From contig JAGWBU010000016.1 in NCBI GenBank assembly GCA_021295735.1, forward strand, positions 1-45,997: DNA of 45,997 nucleotides, read 5' to 3'. Under the pieces are notes generated by a model, which was not told the DNA's origin, made no database searches, and saw only the letters and a list, made by a program, of their open reading frames with translations. The DNA is from Candidatus Poribacteria bacterium. GTDB taxonomy: Bacteria; Poribacteria; WGA-4E; WGA-3G. A program made the translations under genes and the position numbers. Every line of letters starts with the position of its first letter. The stretch's first letter is position 1. Shown one piece after another: positions 1 to 10,500 of the stretch.

Positions 1-51
1 AAAAATGGGGACTGGGACAAATATTGGAATGAACTCCCACAGGCAGCATGA
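1..51 (+). CDS. 3' end of a truncated upstream gene (possible)
   Basis: Frame 1 is open from the window edge and reads KNGDWDKYWNELPQAA followed by TGA at 49-51. The composition (several W, D and Y) looks like a real protein C-terminus rather than random sequence. The family cannot be named from 16 residues. The 240 bases that follow are non-coding, which fits a gene end here. Only the sequence to the left of the window can confirm it. Confidence 0.3.
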   Translation, partial: KNGDWDKYWNELPQAA

Positions 52-194
52 CACTTATAACCAAAACTTTACGCACCCTCCGTGATTTTCTATAGTTGGC
101 AATCGTCCAATTATATGCTATCATTTTAAGGCATAACTCCCAATAAACCAATTTCCTCAAGATCTTTTTGTTATTGGGAACTGCGCAAAATTAG

Positions 195-240
195 TCTTCC
201 TTTTTCAATCACGTACTTTTTTCTGATAAATGCAACCTTC
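195..240 (+). promoter_or_regulatory. Conserved upstream element, copy 1
   Basis: This stretch runs CTTCC, then a T-rich tract ending TTTTTTC, then AAATGCAA. It matches in order and spacing the stretches upstream of the other two sigma-propeller genes (4299-4340 and 7421-7463). It lies 55-100 bases before the start codon. A shared promoter or operator, perhaps recognised by the ECF factors themselves, is inference. The rest of 52-294 holds an inverted pair (CCCAATAA at 139-146, TTATTGGG at 171-178) and no gene. Confidence 0.4.
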
Positions 241-294
241 ATAAGCCAAATAGCATCTTTATATTAAAAGATTAGTCTATTTGTGAGGTGATCC

Positions 295-3243
295 ATGAAA
301 CATGATGATGCTGAGTTGATTGAACGTACACTTGAAGGTGACCAGCAAGCCTTTGCTGCACTTGTAGAAAAATACCAAGAACAGATACACGCGTTGGCGT
401 GGCAGAAAATTGGTGATTTCCACATTGCACAGGAGATAACACAAGATGCTTTCATTACTGCGTATCAAAAACTTTCAACCCTCACACATCACAACCGATT
501 TGCTGGATGGCTCTATGTCATTACCAGTAATAAGTGTAACATGTGGCACCGAAAGAAAAAACCGAAACTACAATCTCTGGAGGAGACAGACCCAATGGAA
601 TTAGAAGAGGTGTATTATTCCGAATATACGTCTCGTCAACGTGAAGAAGCAGCGAATCAAAATCAGCGAGCAATTGTTCGGAAGCTGCTCAATAAACTCC
701 GAGAAAGTGAACGGACAGTGGTAACGATGCACTACCTTGCAGGTTTAACATGTGAAGAGATCGGTAAGTTTTTGGGTGTATCGCCGAACACGGTTAAAAG
801 TCGGCTGCATCGCGCCCGGGAACGCTTAAAGAAGGAGGAAGCAGTGATTCAAGAAAATCTTAGCAGTTTCCAACTGCCAACACAAATGACAGAGAATATC
901 ATAGCACCATCAGCAAATAAACCTTTGGTGCCGTTGGCAGTTTCCGCTGCCTCAGCAATAATAGTTTTTCTGCTGATAGGGTTTGGGGCGCAAAATCTAA
1001 TTCGGTTTCAGAAGCCGTATAGTATAGAGGCAACATCAAAACCAACGATTGAAATCGTTGATGCTCCAATAGTCTTGGAATCCTCTGCCAAACCTGTAGT
1101 TAGCAATCAAGTTGGTCGTTCTGATGTTCTCAGTAACAATGATGGAACGGGGCAGAGATCGGATACATCACTATTTGCTGCAGCAGAATCGGATGATGCA
1201 GAAATCTCAAAGTCTGAACCGAATTGGATTCAGGCGAAGGGTTTAGAGGGGGGTGCAGCCACTTATCTCTTTGCAACAACTCGCGGTGACATGTATGCAG
1301 GCACACTCAGCACTCTTTACAGACTGGCAGAGGATGGTAGCACATGGAAACTCGTCAATACTCGTAATGCGTCCTCATTCTCCGTACAAAATAGGGTAAT
1401 CAGCTGGGGACCAATGGCAGAACAAGGCGATACCATTTATCTTGCAACAGAGACAGAAATATTAGCTTCAACAGATAGGGGCGAAACTTGGGATTCACTC
1501 GGTCCTCATCCTGGTGGTATCCCAATTGACTTAGTTATAATAGAACAAGATTTATATCTTGGTTTCCCCGAAGGTATTTACCGTTCCAAAGATGGTGGTA
1601 AATCTTGGTTGGGTTGGACACATTTAATTAGCAAGCAAACTGGCAACAAAATTCGTACAATTGCCGCTATTAAAAATACCTTTTTTGCAGGGACCGATAA
1701 AGGTCTTTATCGTCTCTATGACGGTGGTATCTGGGAAAAAATACACATCGGTCAGGGAAATGTGCAGGAAAAAGAAGTTGACATCCATGATTTGGCAGTT
1801 GCAGAAGATCGACTCTACGTTGTAGTTGTGCCAGTAAAATCAAGAAGTACCTATAATGTTTCGACTGCCTCGGGAATTAAAAAGTCTGTTAGAAATTTGG
1901 GTTGGAATCTCTACCATTCAAATGATACCGGTGAAACATGGGATTTAATTGCCCATAAAGAAAAAATTATGGATAAGAAAAATAAGTTTTATTTTCCTTT
2001 ACAGGTATTTGGACCCAGAGGACATCAATTTCCGTTTACGGGAATGGGACCAAATTTAAAGGTCAAGATAACTGCAGTAAAAGGGAGAATTGTAGTGATA
2101 GACACGGAATACCAATCCTACTCAATTGATAGAAACGGAAATTGGGTATTGGATGATACTTCTAACAGGAGAGTACAAAACATATCTCCAACACCTGTGA
2201 TGTTAAACCCAAATACCATATATACTTCCAACACATACGGCATTTCTCGTAGTACTGACGGTGGTAAGTCATGGCAACAATTTAATTCAGGGTTAACAGG
2301 TGCCTCCATCTTGACTTTGGCTGCTGTAAACGATTCCTTGTATGCGATCACATCTGAAGGACTTTTCACTTCATCTGATGAAGGTGAATCGTGGACAGAT
2401 ATTTTCCTTGTAGGCGGAGATTTTACTATGAGTCTGAAGATTTTCCACGAGTCAGTCTATGTTAGAACTGATAGAATGTTAGCGCAAAGTACATTTGTCA
2501 ATAATGTGCCTATTCCCATTATGAAAACAGGAGATATGAATATTAATCGTCTATCAACAAAAAACGGCAAGCAAACCTTCATTCGTAAAACCCCTACTAT
2601 TGAACAAAGTACCCCATCTCCCATTGGAACGGTACCAGGGAACTTTGCCGTTAGCGGTACAACCTATTATGCAGAATTCGACAAAAAACTCTTTAGGTGG
2701 AAACTCGGTGCTACTGAATGGTACAACACAGGGTTAATAGATGAAGGTGAACCGCCTCCGTTTGATGAATTTACTGACATCCTTGATAATACCGGATTCA
2801 AACTTGCCGTTTCGGATAAAACTGTTTATGTCGGCAAGCGGGATGGCAAACTTATGCGTTCTCTGGATGAAGGGGAGACTTGGAACGATGTCACTGCCAA
2901 TCTTCCATTTTCTGTTGACTATTTCAAGGCAATGGCTTTTGCTGGTGAAAATGTCTATGTTGCGACCAATAAAGGTGTTGCGCGCTCAAGCAATGGCACG
3001 GACTGGCGAACGATAACTGACTCAGAAGGAACACCTCTTGTCATAATCAGGTTCGCGGTGGATGGCACAACGCTATATGGTCAAGCTGGGCAAAAGATGT
3101 ATCAAATAAAAGAAGATTTGGATAAGTGGGAGCAGGTTACCTCGGAAATACCATATCTCATTTCAAGTCTTGATGTTAATGGGAATACCCTCTATGTCGG
3201 AACTTTTGGTAGTGGTGTGCTACACTTTTCACTTGACGAATAG
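295..3243 (+). CDS. Membrane-tethered ECF sigma factor fused to Asp-box beta-propeller (paralogue 1)
   Basis: The protein has 982 residues. Residues about 15-88 are sigma-70 region 2 (DAELIERTLEGDQQAFAALV, then AQEITQDAF and FAGWLYVI). Residues about 125-178 are region 4, a helix-turn-helix with EEIGKFLGVSPNTVKSRLHRA. A hydrophobic segment at 211-231 is a single transmembrane helix. The remainder is a repeat domain with Asp-box motifs (STDRGETW, SKDGGKSW, SNDTGETW, STDGGKSW, SLDEGETW), as in sortilin/sialidase-type propellers. Predicted layout: cytoplasmic sigma part and extracytoplasmic propeller. The ATG follows GAGGTGATCC, a strong ribosome site. It is the first of three tandem paralogues, and an acidic membrane protein follows after 62 bases. 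What the propeller binds is unknown, as is whether the sigma part must be released by proteolysis to act. Confidence 0.93.
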   Translation: MKHDDAELIERTLEGDQQAFAALVEKYQEQIHALAWQKIGDFHIAQEITQDAFITAYQKLSTLTHHNRFAGWLYVITSNKCNMWHRKKKPKLQSLEETDPMELEEVYYSEYTSRQREEAANQNQRAIVRKLLNKLRESERTVVTMHYLAGLTCEEIGKFLGVSPNTVKSRLHRARERLKKEEAVIQENLSSFQLPTQMTENIIAPSANKPLVPLAVSAASAIIVFLLIGFGAQNLIRFQKPYSIEATSKPTIEIVDAPIVLESSAKPVVSNQVGRSDVLSNNDGTGQRSDTSLFAAAESDDAEISKSEPNWIQAKGLEGGAATYLFATTRGDMYAGTLSTLYRLAEDGSTWKLVNTRNASSFSVQNRVISWGPMAEQGDTIYLATETEILASTDRGETWDSLGPHPGGIPIDLVIIEQDLYLGFPEGIYRSKDGGKSWLGWTHLISKQTGNKIRTIAAIKNTFFAGTDKGLYRLYDGGIWEKIHIGQGNVQEKEVDIHDLAVAEDRLYVVVVPVKSRSTYNVSTASGIKKSVRNLGWNLYHSNDTGETWDLIAHKEKIMDKKNKFYFPLQVFGPRGHQFPFTGMGPNLKVKITAVKGRIVVIDTEYQSYSIDRNGNWVLDDTSNRRVQNISPTPVMLNPNTIYTSNTYGISRSTDGGKSWQQFNSGLTGASILTLAAVNDSLYAITSEGLFTSSDEGESWTDIFLVGGDFTMSLKIFHESVYVRTDRMLAQSTFVNNVPIPIMKTGDMNINRLSTKNGKQTFIRKTPTIEQSTPSPIGTVPGNFAVSGTTYYAEFDKKLFRWKLGATEWYNTGLIDEGEPPPFDEFTDILDNTGFKLAVSDKTVYVGKRDGKLMRSLDEGETWNDVTANLPFSVDYFKAMAFAGENVYVATNKGVARSSNGTDWRTITDSEGTPLVIIRFAVDGTTLYGQAGQKMYQIKEDLDKWEQVTSEIPYLISSLDVNGNTLYVGTFGSGVLHFSLDE

Positions 3244-3305
3244 GTCTCCTACAGTCAAATTAACCTACCTTAAACATAATAAAACTCTAAACCAATGAGG
3301 TGATA

Positions 3306-4070
3306 ATGATGAAACAATTTAATTGGAAACATGTGGGAATAGCATTATTTTTGACCATCGCGTTATGTGTGGGGTTTATGCTATATAATCAATGGGATGT
3401 CGCGCGTTTTCAAAAGTCGTTAGTAGAAGGGACAACGCAAATATCACAAGAACAGCAGTCAGAAAAGTCTGGTGAAACACCTCAACAACCAACAACATTA
3501 ACCCTGTCTAAAACATCTGACTCTGAGAATAACAAAATAGAAATAGCTGACAATGAAGAAAAGGATGTGGAAGAGGCTACATTTTATGACTTCTTAGATT
3601 TTCTTGACGAACTTGAAGCGGCAGAAATGGAAAAACTCATTGAAAGCCTTGATTTAGAAGAGGATGAGAAAAAGGCGATTGCAGAACTTGCTGAACAGGA
3701 ATCTGATATCACAGAAGATATTCATCCAAGTAATATGATTGTTGACTTGATGGAATCAGGAGTTGCATCTCTTGCTGATCTCATTGAACTGATGGAAGAA
3801 TCCTCAACCTTAATGTCTGAAAACGTTCAGCAAAGATTCGAACCAGTATTGCAGACACTTCAAACTATGCAGGAAAATGGTGGTGGATTAATATTTCACC
3901 GCCCCCCAGCAGACACAAGTAATTTTATACTTTTCTTCATTAATCCAAGTCCATCACAGCGACCGCAATTAGACTTAGACGCAGACAATTTGATCCATGA
4001 GATTCCATCTGATGATCCAAGCAAGGGTTCACTTTTCTTGCATAAAGGTAATTCAATCATAATTGATTAG
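3306..4070 (+). CDS. Acidic single-pass membrane protein of unknown function
   Basis: The 254-residue product begins MMKQFNWKHVGIALFLTIAL, with one hydrophobic helix at about 10-27. A polar linker rich in Q, S, T and E follows, then an acidic helical part (residues about 75-125, with EELEAAE-like and LDLEEDEKKAIAEL stretches), then a less acidic tail. An in-frame GTG at 3300 is open, but the sequence GAGGTGATA at 3297-3305 is the ribosome site for ATG 3306 or ATG 3309, so GTG is unlikely. It lies 62 bases after the first sigma-propeller gene on the same strand with no terminator between, so co-transcription is likely. I recognise no family. A partner or regulator of the sigma-propeller protein is a guess from position only. 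Confidence 0.82.
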   Translation: MMKQFNWKHVGIALFLTIALCVGFMLYNQWDVARFQKSLVEGTTQISQEQQSEKSGETPQQPTTLTLSKTSDSENNKIEIADNEEKDVEEATFYDFLDFLDELEAAEMEKLIESLDLEEDEKKAIAELAEQESDITEDIHPSNMIVDLMESGVASLADLIELMEESSTLMSENVQQRFEPVLQTLQTMQENGGGLIFHRPPADTSNFILFFINPSPSQRPQLDLDADNLIHEIPSDDPSKGSLFLHKGNSIIID

Positions 4071-4226
4071 GTCATAATACTATTTCTGATAATATAATTA
4101 TCTTTTGTAGCACAAACTTTATGAAGATTAAATAATTATTTGGGTAATTATGCAGAGAAAGCCCAGTATGCTTGCAAAGCGCCTATCAGAAACAATTAGA
4201 ACGCACCTCTTGGTAGTTGTAAACAA

Positions 4227-4254
4227 CACTCCTATTAGTAGGTGTGCTTTTTTT
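4227..4254 (+). terminator. Rho-independent terminator
   Basis: The arms CAC-T-CCTA and TAGG-T-GTG close on the loop TTAG and are followed by CTTTTTTT. It ends the transcript of the first sigma-propeller gene and the acidic membrane protein. The same terminator sequence recurs at 7349-7375 after the second paralogue, as part of a longer duplicated block. Confidence 0.7.
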
Positions 4255-4298
4255 ATAATTCACCATAAATCCTCTTCTCATTTCTGAAAAAATTATCA

Positions 4299-4340
4299 TT
4301 CTTCCCTCCAAATTGCAATTTTTTCAAAAATATGCAATTC
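4299..4340 (+). promoter_or_regulatory. Conserved upstream element, copy 2
   Basis: It holds TTCTTCCCTCC, then TTTTTTCAAAAATATGCAATTC. It lies within a block of roughly 125 bases (about 4231-4358) that is nearly duplicated at about 7353-7480. The pattern is also found upstream of paralogue 1. A TATAAT at 4384-4389 lies closer to the start codon and may be the -10 box of a housekeeping promoter, though its -35 is poor. A regulatory role is inferred from conservation only. Confidence 0.45.
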
Positions 4341-4416
4341 TACACCATAAAATCGCGTTTTTAATTACAGAGGGTTCTTTTGTTATAATTGAATTTTTTC
4401 TATATGAAGGTGTCCG

Positions 4417-7245
4417 ATGAAAAACGATGATTCTGAACTAATTCAACGCACATTAGAAGGTGATCAACACGCTTTTGCTCAACTTGTAGAAAAATACCAA
4501 GAGCAGGTACACACCCTTGCGTGGCAGAAAATTGGGGATTTTCACATCGCACAAGAAATTACACAAGATGTTTTCATCACTGCATATCAAAAATTCTCGT
4601 CGTTCACACACTACAGGCAATTTGCAGGATGGCTTTATGTTGTTACAAACCGAAAGTGCATTGCGTGGCACCGAAAGAAAAAAATCGAAACACAATCATT
4701 TGATGAGACAAATCCCGTTGAGTTGGAGGAGGCATATTATTCAGAATATATAGCCCAACAACGCGAAGAAGCGGAAAAAGAAAAACGCCGTACTATCGTT
4801 CATAAACTGCTCAGTAAGTTACAGGAAAGTGACCGTACAGTGATGAGCCTCTATTACCTCGCTGAAATGTCATGTGAAGAAATTTCTGAGTTTTTGGGGG
4901 TGGCTCCCAATACAGTACGGAGTCGGCTCCACCGCGCACGTAACCGCTTAAAGAAGGAGGAAGCAGTGATTCAAGAAAATCTTAGCAGTTTCCAACTGCC
5001 AACACAAATGACAGAGAATATCACAGGAAGTAAACCTTTAGTGCCGTTAGCAGTTTCCGCTGCCTCAGCAATAATAGTTTTTCTGCTGATAGGCTTTGGT
5101 GCGCAAAATCTAATTCGGTTTCAGATGCCGTTTAGTTTGACTGCACAATCTGAACGAACAGTTGAAATCGTTGACGCACGATTAGTCTTGGAATCCCCTG
5201 CAAAACCTGCAATTATCAATCAAGTTGGTCGTTCTGATGTTCTCAGTAACAATGATGGAACGGGGCAGAAACCGGTCACACCGCTATTTGCTGCAGCACA
5301 ATCGGATGATACTGAAAGAACTAATTTCAAAGGCACATGGAGACAGACGAATGGTCCTTACGGTGGCAAGATAACAACGCTTTATAAAACCACTCATGGC
5401 GTGCTCCTTGCGGGGACAGAGGGCGCAGGTATATTTCGCTCCACTGATAATGGAAACAACTGGACACCAGTTAATACTGGATTAAACAATGAAGGACGAT
5501 TCATGGATGTTACTGCATTCGCGGAAAAGGGGAATAAGATCTATGCAGGCAGGTGGGAGGCATTATACTTTTCTACTGATATTGGCAACACTTGGCAACC
5601 CGTATCTGCGATCCAAGGCCCTGGGTGGATCAGTGGCATTGTTATTCATGATGACCATATCTACGTTAGTACAGAGGGCAGAGGTGTTTGGCAGTCAAAT
5701 GATGGTGATTCATGGGCACAAATCAATGATGGACTCGGAATAACGGTTCATGATATGCTCTTACATAACGACCTGCTAACAGTGATGGAGGTTTTTAGAC
5801 TCTCAAGGCATGGGACAATGCTGGTTGCTACTACAAGAAAAGGGCTCTTTCGTAGAACAGGGAATGAAGACTCGTGGACACTTACCAATCCAGTTGTCGT
5901 TAAGCATTCAGGTAGGGTTGAGTCGGAAAATAATTCGCAAGATAAACCAGGATTAAATCCGTCACCTGAGCAACATTCTTCATCTGATTTACGTGTTGAG
6001 TCGTTCGCTTCAATGAAACACTTACTTTTTGTGAGTGGAAATATAGGGAAAAAATCTGGGATCTTCCGGTCAAATGACGCAGGCGACTCATGGATGCTCA
6101 TCACCCCAGAAAAAGTAAAAGCAGAAGGTGATGACGTTCAGACAATTGCAGTGCAAGGTGGGAGACTATACGCTGGCACTTATGATGGTTTGGTTTATCT
6201 TTCGGAGGATATGGGTGATTCCTGGATATCAATCAATGATGGGGTAATGCATGGTGGTGTATTGTCATTGTTACCAATCAATGATAATACTGTCTTCATT
6301 GGCACATCTAAAAATGGAGTCTTTCGCACAACAGATGCAGGGAATTCTTGGGAAGAATGCAACACTGGTATAATAAATACATCTGTCACCAAATTAGAGG
6401 TTATTGGTGATAAACTATACACTGTTGTTGGAAAAAAAATTGTTTATTCTGCTGACGGTGGAGATACATGGCTGCCAGTAAACGATCCTTCAATGCAGAG
6501 CAAATTTGGTTCTCCAACCATTTGTGTATCAGATGGAGAACTCTACATCGCTGCTTACTTTGGTGATGATAAATATATTCCGCCTTTTTCAGGTCGTGAG
6601 GGTGATAGTGTTTACAGATTGAATAGAAAAAATAACACTTTGGTTAAACTCTTCACAGATATGGACTTGTATGGAATTGTAAGTATGGATGTAGTTGGCA
6701 ATACATTTTATATGGGCACATGGAAAAGTGGAGTCTTCCAGTGGGAGCAGAAAACGGGTCTTACCAAACTTGGTTTGGTACATCACAACATCTGGCTATT
6801 ATCTGCAAATAGTGAGAATGTGATTGTGGTTGCAGGGCATCGGGGTACAGTGGACAATGAAATCTACCGTTTTAAAGAGAACCGTTGGGAGCCTATTCAT
6901 ACAGCAGAAATGATTGATGGCGGTTTGACTGATCTCAAATGGGTTGGTTCGACATTATACGCGACCTTTTGGGAAAACGGCGTATTTCGTTCCATGGATG
7001 GAGGCGATACTTGGACATCCATCAACGATGGACTGGATGAAACATCTGCTACATCAATTGGAACAAATGGTACTGAGGTGTATGTCAGCACATCTACAGG
7101 TGTTTTCAAATGGATAGAAGAGAAACAGCATTGGAAGTCGATTGGTTCTCATACTCAACAGGTTTCATCCTTAGTAGTAGTTGACGGTTTTCTTTACGCT
7201 GGTACTTTCAATAGCGGAGTGTATAAGATTCGGATTGAGCAATAA
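4417..7245 (+). CDS. Membrane-tethered ECF sigma factor fused to Asp-box beta-propeller (paralogue 2)
   Basis: The protein has 942 residues. Sigma region 2 is at about 15-88 and region 4 at about 125-178 (EEISEFLGVAPNTVRSRLHRA). The transmembrane helix is at 207-228, and a long Asp-box propeller follows with motifs such as STDNGNNW, STDIGNTW, SNDGDSW, SEDMGDSW, TTDAGNSW and SMDGGDTW. The part from the end of region 4 through the membrane helix is almost identical to paralogue 1 at DNA level, including a 79-base identical block. The propeller is much more divergent from paralogues 1 and 3, which suggests a different ligand. The start ATG follows GAAGGTGTCCG. The gene has its own upstream element and lies behind a terminator, so it is probably a separate transcript. 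Confidence 0.93.
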   Translation: MKNDDSELIQRTLEGDQHAFAQLVEKYQEQVHTLAWQKIGDFHIAQEITQDVFITAYQKFSSFTHYRQFAGWLYVVTNRKCIAWHRKKKIETQSFDETNPVELEEAYYSEYIAQQREEAEKEKRRTIVHKLLSKLQESDRTVMSLYYLAEMSCEEISEFLGVAPNTVRSRLHRARNRLKKEEAVIQENLSSFQLPTQMTENITGSKPLVPLAVSAASAIIVFLLIGFGAQNLIRFQMPFSLTAQSERTVEIVDARLVLESPAKPAIINQVGRSDVLSNNDGTGQKPVTPLFAAAQSDDTERTNFKGTWRQTNGPYGGKITTLYKTTHGVLLAGTEGAGIFRSTDNGNNWTPVNTGLNNEGRFMDVTAFAEKGNKIYAGRWEALYFSTDIGNTWQPVSAIQGPGWISGIVIHDDHIYVSTEGRGVWQSNDGDSWAQINDGLGITVHDMLLHNDLLTVMEVFRLSRHGTMLVATTRKGLFRRTGNEDSWTLTNPVVVKHSGRVESENNSQDKPGLNPSPEQHSSSDLRVESFASMKHLLFVSGNIGKKSGIFRSNDAGDSWMLITPEKVKAEGDDVQTIAVQGGRLYAGTYDGLVYLSEDMGDSWISINDGVMHGGVLSLLPINDNTVFIGTSKNGVFRTTDAGNSWEECNTGIINTSVTKLEVIGDKLYTVVGKKIVYSADGGDTWLPVNDPSMQSKFGSPTICVSDGELYIAAYFGDDKYIPPFSGREGDSVYRLNRKNNTLVKLFTDMDLYGIVSMDVVGNTFYMGTWKSGVFQWEQKTGLTKLGLVHHNIWLLSANSENVIVVAGHRGTVDNEIYRFKENRWEPIHTAEMIDGGLTDLKWVGSTLYATFWENGVFRSMDGGDTWTSINDGLDETSATSIGTNGTEVYVSTSTGVFKWIEEKQHWKSIGSHTQQVSSLVVVDGFLYAGTFNSGVYKIRIEQ

Positions 7246-7285
7246 ACTGCTTATAGTTGATTTTACAGTTTACATTATTCTTTTC

Positions 7286-7306
7286 GGCGCGCTTACAAAG
7301 CGCGCC
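7286..7306. repeat. Perfect GC-rich palindrome
   Basis: GGCGCGCTT and AAGCGCGCC form a perfect 9-bp stem with the loop ACA, 40 bases after the stop of paralogue 2. A related hairpin (CAAGCGCG/CGCGCTTG) lies at 36020-36048, and a decayed form is visible near 4155-4172. It belongs to a set of short dispersed palindromes in this genome. It has no T tract of its own; a proper terminator follows at 7349. Confidence 0.6.
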
Positions 7307-7348
7307 TACCAATAAATTATAATGCGCTCCTATTAGTAGGTTTTATAA

Positions 7349-7375
7349 CACTCCTATTAGTAAGGGTGCTTTTTT
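7349..7375 (+). terminator. Rho-independent terminator
   Basis: CACTCCT and AGGGTG arms around ATTAGTA, followed by CTTTTTT. It is a close copy of the terminator at 4227-4254. A partial extra copy (CTCCTATTAGTAGG) lies just before it at 7327-7340. Confidence 0.6.
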
Positions 7376-7420
7376 ATAATTCTGCATAAATCCTCTTCTC
7401 ACATTTGAAAAAATCTTCGT

Positions 7421-7463
7421 TCTTCCCTCCAAATTTGCTTTTTTTTCAAAAATATGCAATTCT
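7421..7463 (+). promoter_or_regulatory. Conserved upstream element, copy 3
   Basis: It contains TCTTCCCTCC, a T-rich tract and AAAAATATGCAATTC, nearly identical to copy 2. Closer to the gene, TATATTAAAAGAT at 7484-7496 is identical to 260-272 upstream of paralogue 1 and absent from paralogue 2. The leader of paralogue 3 therefore combines features of the other two. Confidence 0.45.
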
Positions 7464-7518
7464 GCACTATAAAATCGCGTCTATATATTAAAAGATCAAT
7501 TTCCTATTGAGGTATCAG

Positions 7519-10500
7519 ATGCAATACGACGATTCTGACCTGATTCAACAAACACTTGAAGGTGATCAACACGCCTTTGCTGCACTTGTGGAAAAATACC
7601 AAAAACAGATACACGCGTTGGCGTGGCAGAAAATTGGTGATTTCCACATTGCGCAAGAGATTACGCAGGATGCGTTCTTTACAGCATTCCAAAAGCTTTC
7701 GACTCTCACAGACCATAATCGTTTTGCCGGGTGGCTCTATGTGATTGCCAATCGCAAATGTATTGCGTGGCACCGAAAGAAATCACCACAACCACAATCG
7801 TTAGAAACGACAGACCCAGTTGAATTAGAGGAGGTGTATTATTCAGAATATATGACACAACAACGCGAAGAAGCTGCAAATCAAAAGAGACGTGCAATAG
7901 TCCAGAAATTGCTAAGTAAGCTACAAGAAAGCGAGCGCACAGTCGTAAATCTGTATTATATCGCAGGAATGACATGTGAAGATATTGGCAAATTCTTGGG
8001 TGTATCTACTAACACAGTCCGTAGTAGACTCCACCGTGCGCGTAACCGATTAAAGAAGGAAGAAGCAATGATTCAAGAAAACTTGGGCAGTTTCCAACTG
8101 CCAACACAAATGACAGAAAACATTATGAAGGGAATTTCACAACTAAAACCCACAACTCCATCTGGAAGTAAACCTTTAGTGCCGTTAGCAATATCCGCTG
8201 CATCAGCAATAATAGTTTTATTGCTGATAGGCGTTGGGGCGCAAAATCTAATCCGTTTTCAGAAGCCGTATAGTATGGAAGCAATATCAAAACCAACGGT
8301 TGAAATCGTTGAGACGTCACTTGTTCTGCAATTTCCAACAGAACCAGCAGTAAGAAATCAGGTTGGACGTTCAGATGTAAACGGTCAAAGCAACGGTACA
8401 GGACAAAAACCAGATGCACCTCTGTTCGCTGCAGCACAGATAGATGATATAGAAATTTCAAAGTCAAAGCAGCAATGGGTGCAAACCAAAGGTCCCGAAG
8501 GTGGCATAGTTGCTACCTTATTTACAACAACCCGCGGGGACGTATATGCAGGGGCGCTCAGTAGTCTCTACAGACTTACGGATGATGGACAAGCATGGAA
8601 ACTCGTCAACACAATCAAAGATCATTTATATACTGCACAATACGCAGGAAAAACATGGTGGCCTGTAGCAGAGCGGCAGGATACACTTTACATTGCTACC
8701 AGCAAAGAGATATTAGCTTCTACAGATAGAGGCGAAACATGGGACGTATTCTGTGAGTGTATAAAAGGTCAGCTTGTTGGTATGGTAATAACTGATGGAA
8801 TCCCCGGCGCGCAAGCCGACGTGACAATCTACCTTGCATATACAAACGGCATATTCCGCACGGATAATGCTGGCAAATCGTGGACACCGCTGTCTGATGG
8901 TATGACAGATAGGAAAATCCATGCAATCGCTGCAATTGAAAACACCGTCTTTGCTGGTACCGATAAGGGACTATATCGCCTAAAATCAGAAGGATGGGAA
9001 CAGTTGCCTGTAGGCGGTAAAGTGGAAAACATTCGAGCGTTGGCAAGTGCTGGACACCGACTCTATGTTGCTGTAGGAAAGGAGTCTAAGAATCAGATAA
9101 CTTCTCAATTCTTGTCAATGATGACAACACGAAAGACTCCCAAGTCGTTATATCGTTCAACAGACTTGGGAGAATCATGGAAATCAATAGACCCTGAAAA
9201 AGGGCCTATGAAAATGTCTGGAACAACGACTTTTCGGTTCTCTGACAAAAGTAATTCGGAACCTACTAACACAATAAAAATAGTTGCACACCAAGATAAC
9301 CTTTTAGTCATTGATCGGGGTGATTCTCACTTCTCAAACGATTCTTATTATTCAAATGATGCCGGTAATAATTGGAATATCTTGCCAATAAGTCTTTCAG
9401 ATAGTGACTCACTATCCATCATCACAATGTTGAACAAAAACACATTCTACAGCAGCGGAAATGATGGCATCTATCACACAACCAATGCCGGCAAGACATG
9501 GCGTCAACTCAACACTGGATTGGTGAATACTTTCATTTTCAATTTAGTCGCTGTAAATGACACGCTCTATGCAAACATAGGGCCAGAACTTGTTGCCTCA
9601 TTTGACGGTGGTGAATCGTGGACAAATGTACTCGGTAGAACTGAGAGCATCAATGGTATGTTGGAATCTAACGGTGTTTTCTACGTCAAGGGTTCGAAAA
9701 AAATGGCACCACGCCTTTACCGCTTGTCTGCTGAAGATAAACGGGTAACCTCAATCCCTGGAATGCCGATTTTTGAGGTACCGGACTTTAACAAGCTAAT
9801 GGAGGAAGAAATCGGAAATGCATTTCTTGCTACACTTCAGGAGAAGGCTAAGACAGACCTTGCAGCAGAAAAAAAGATTGATCCTGAACATTTTGACGCA
9901 GACAAGTTCAATGAAACCTACAATAAGATTGTGCAGGAAAATCTAAATAGATCCTTTAAATTTTCATTTGGTAGTTTCGCTGTTAGCGGTGCAACCTACT
10001 ATATGGAATCCGATCAGAGACTTTTTAGATGGGAACCCGGCACTTCTGAATGGTACGACACTGGATTAGTAGATGAAAGTGAATCTGGTCATGTTGATGG
10101 CAAATTTGACGATTTTGATTCTATCGGCTTCAGAATCGCTGTATCGGGAGACATCGTTTACGTCGGCAAAAGAGATGGACACCTCATGCTGTCGTATGAT
10201 GAAGGTGACATGTGGAACGATGTCACCACAAAACTTCCATTTTCTGTTGGACGTTTCAATGATATTACTTTCGCTGGGCAAACTGTCTATGTGGCGACCG
10301 ACAAAGGTGTTGTGCGATCAAACAATGGAATCAAATGGCACACACTCATTGATGCTGAAGGAACGCCTCTCGCTATGAAAAGATTGGCAGTCGATGACAC
10401 AACGGTTTACGGCGAATATAACCATAAAATATATCAATTGAGCATGGACACTGGCAAGTGGCAACAAGTAACGCCAGAAATCCCACATTTTGTTTTTTCT

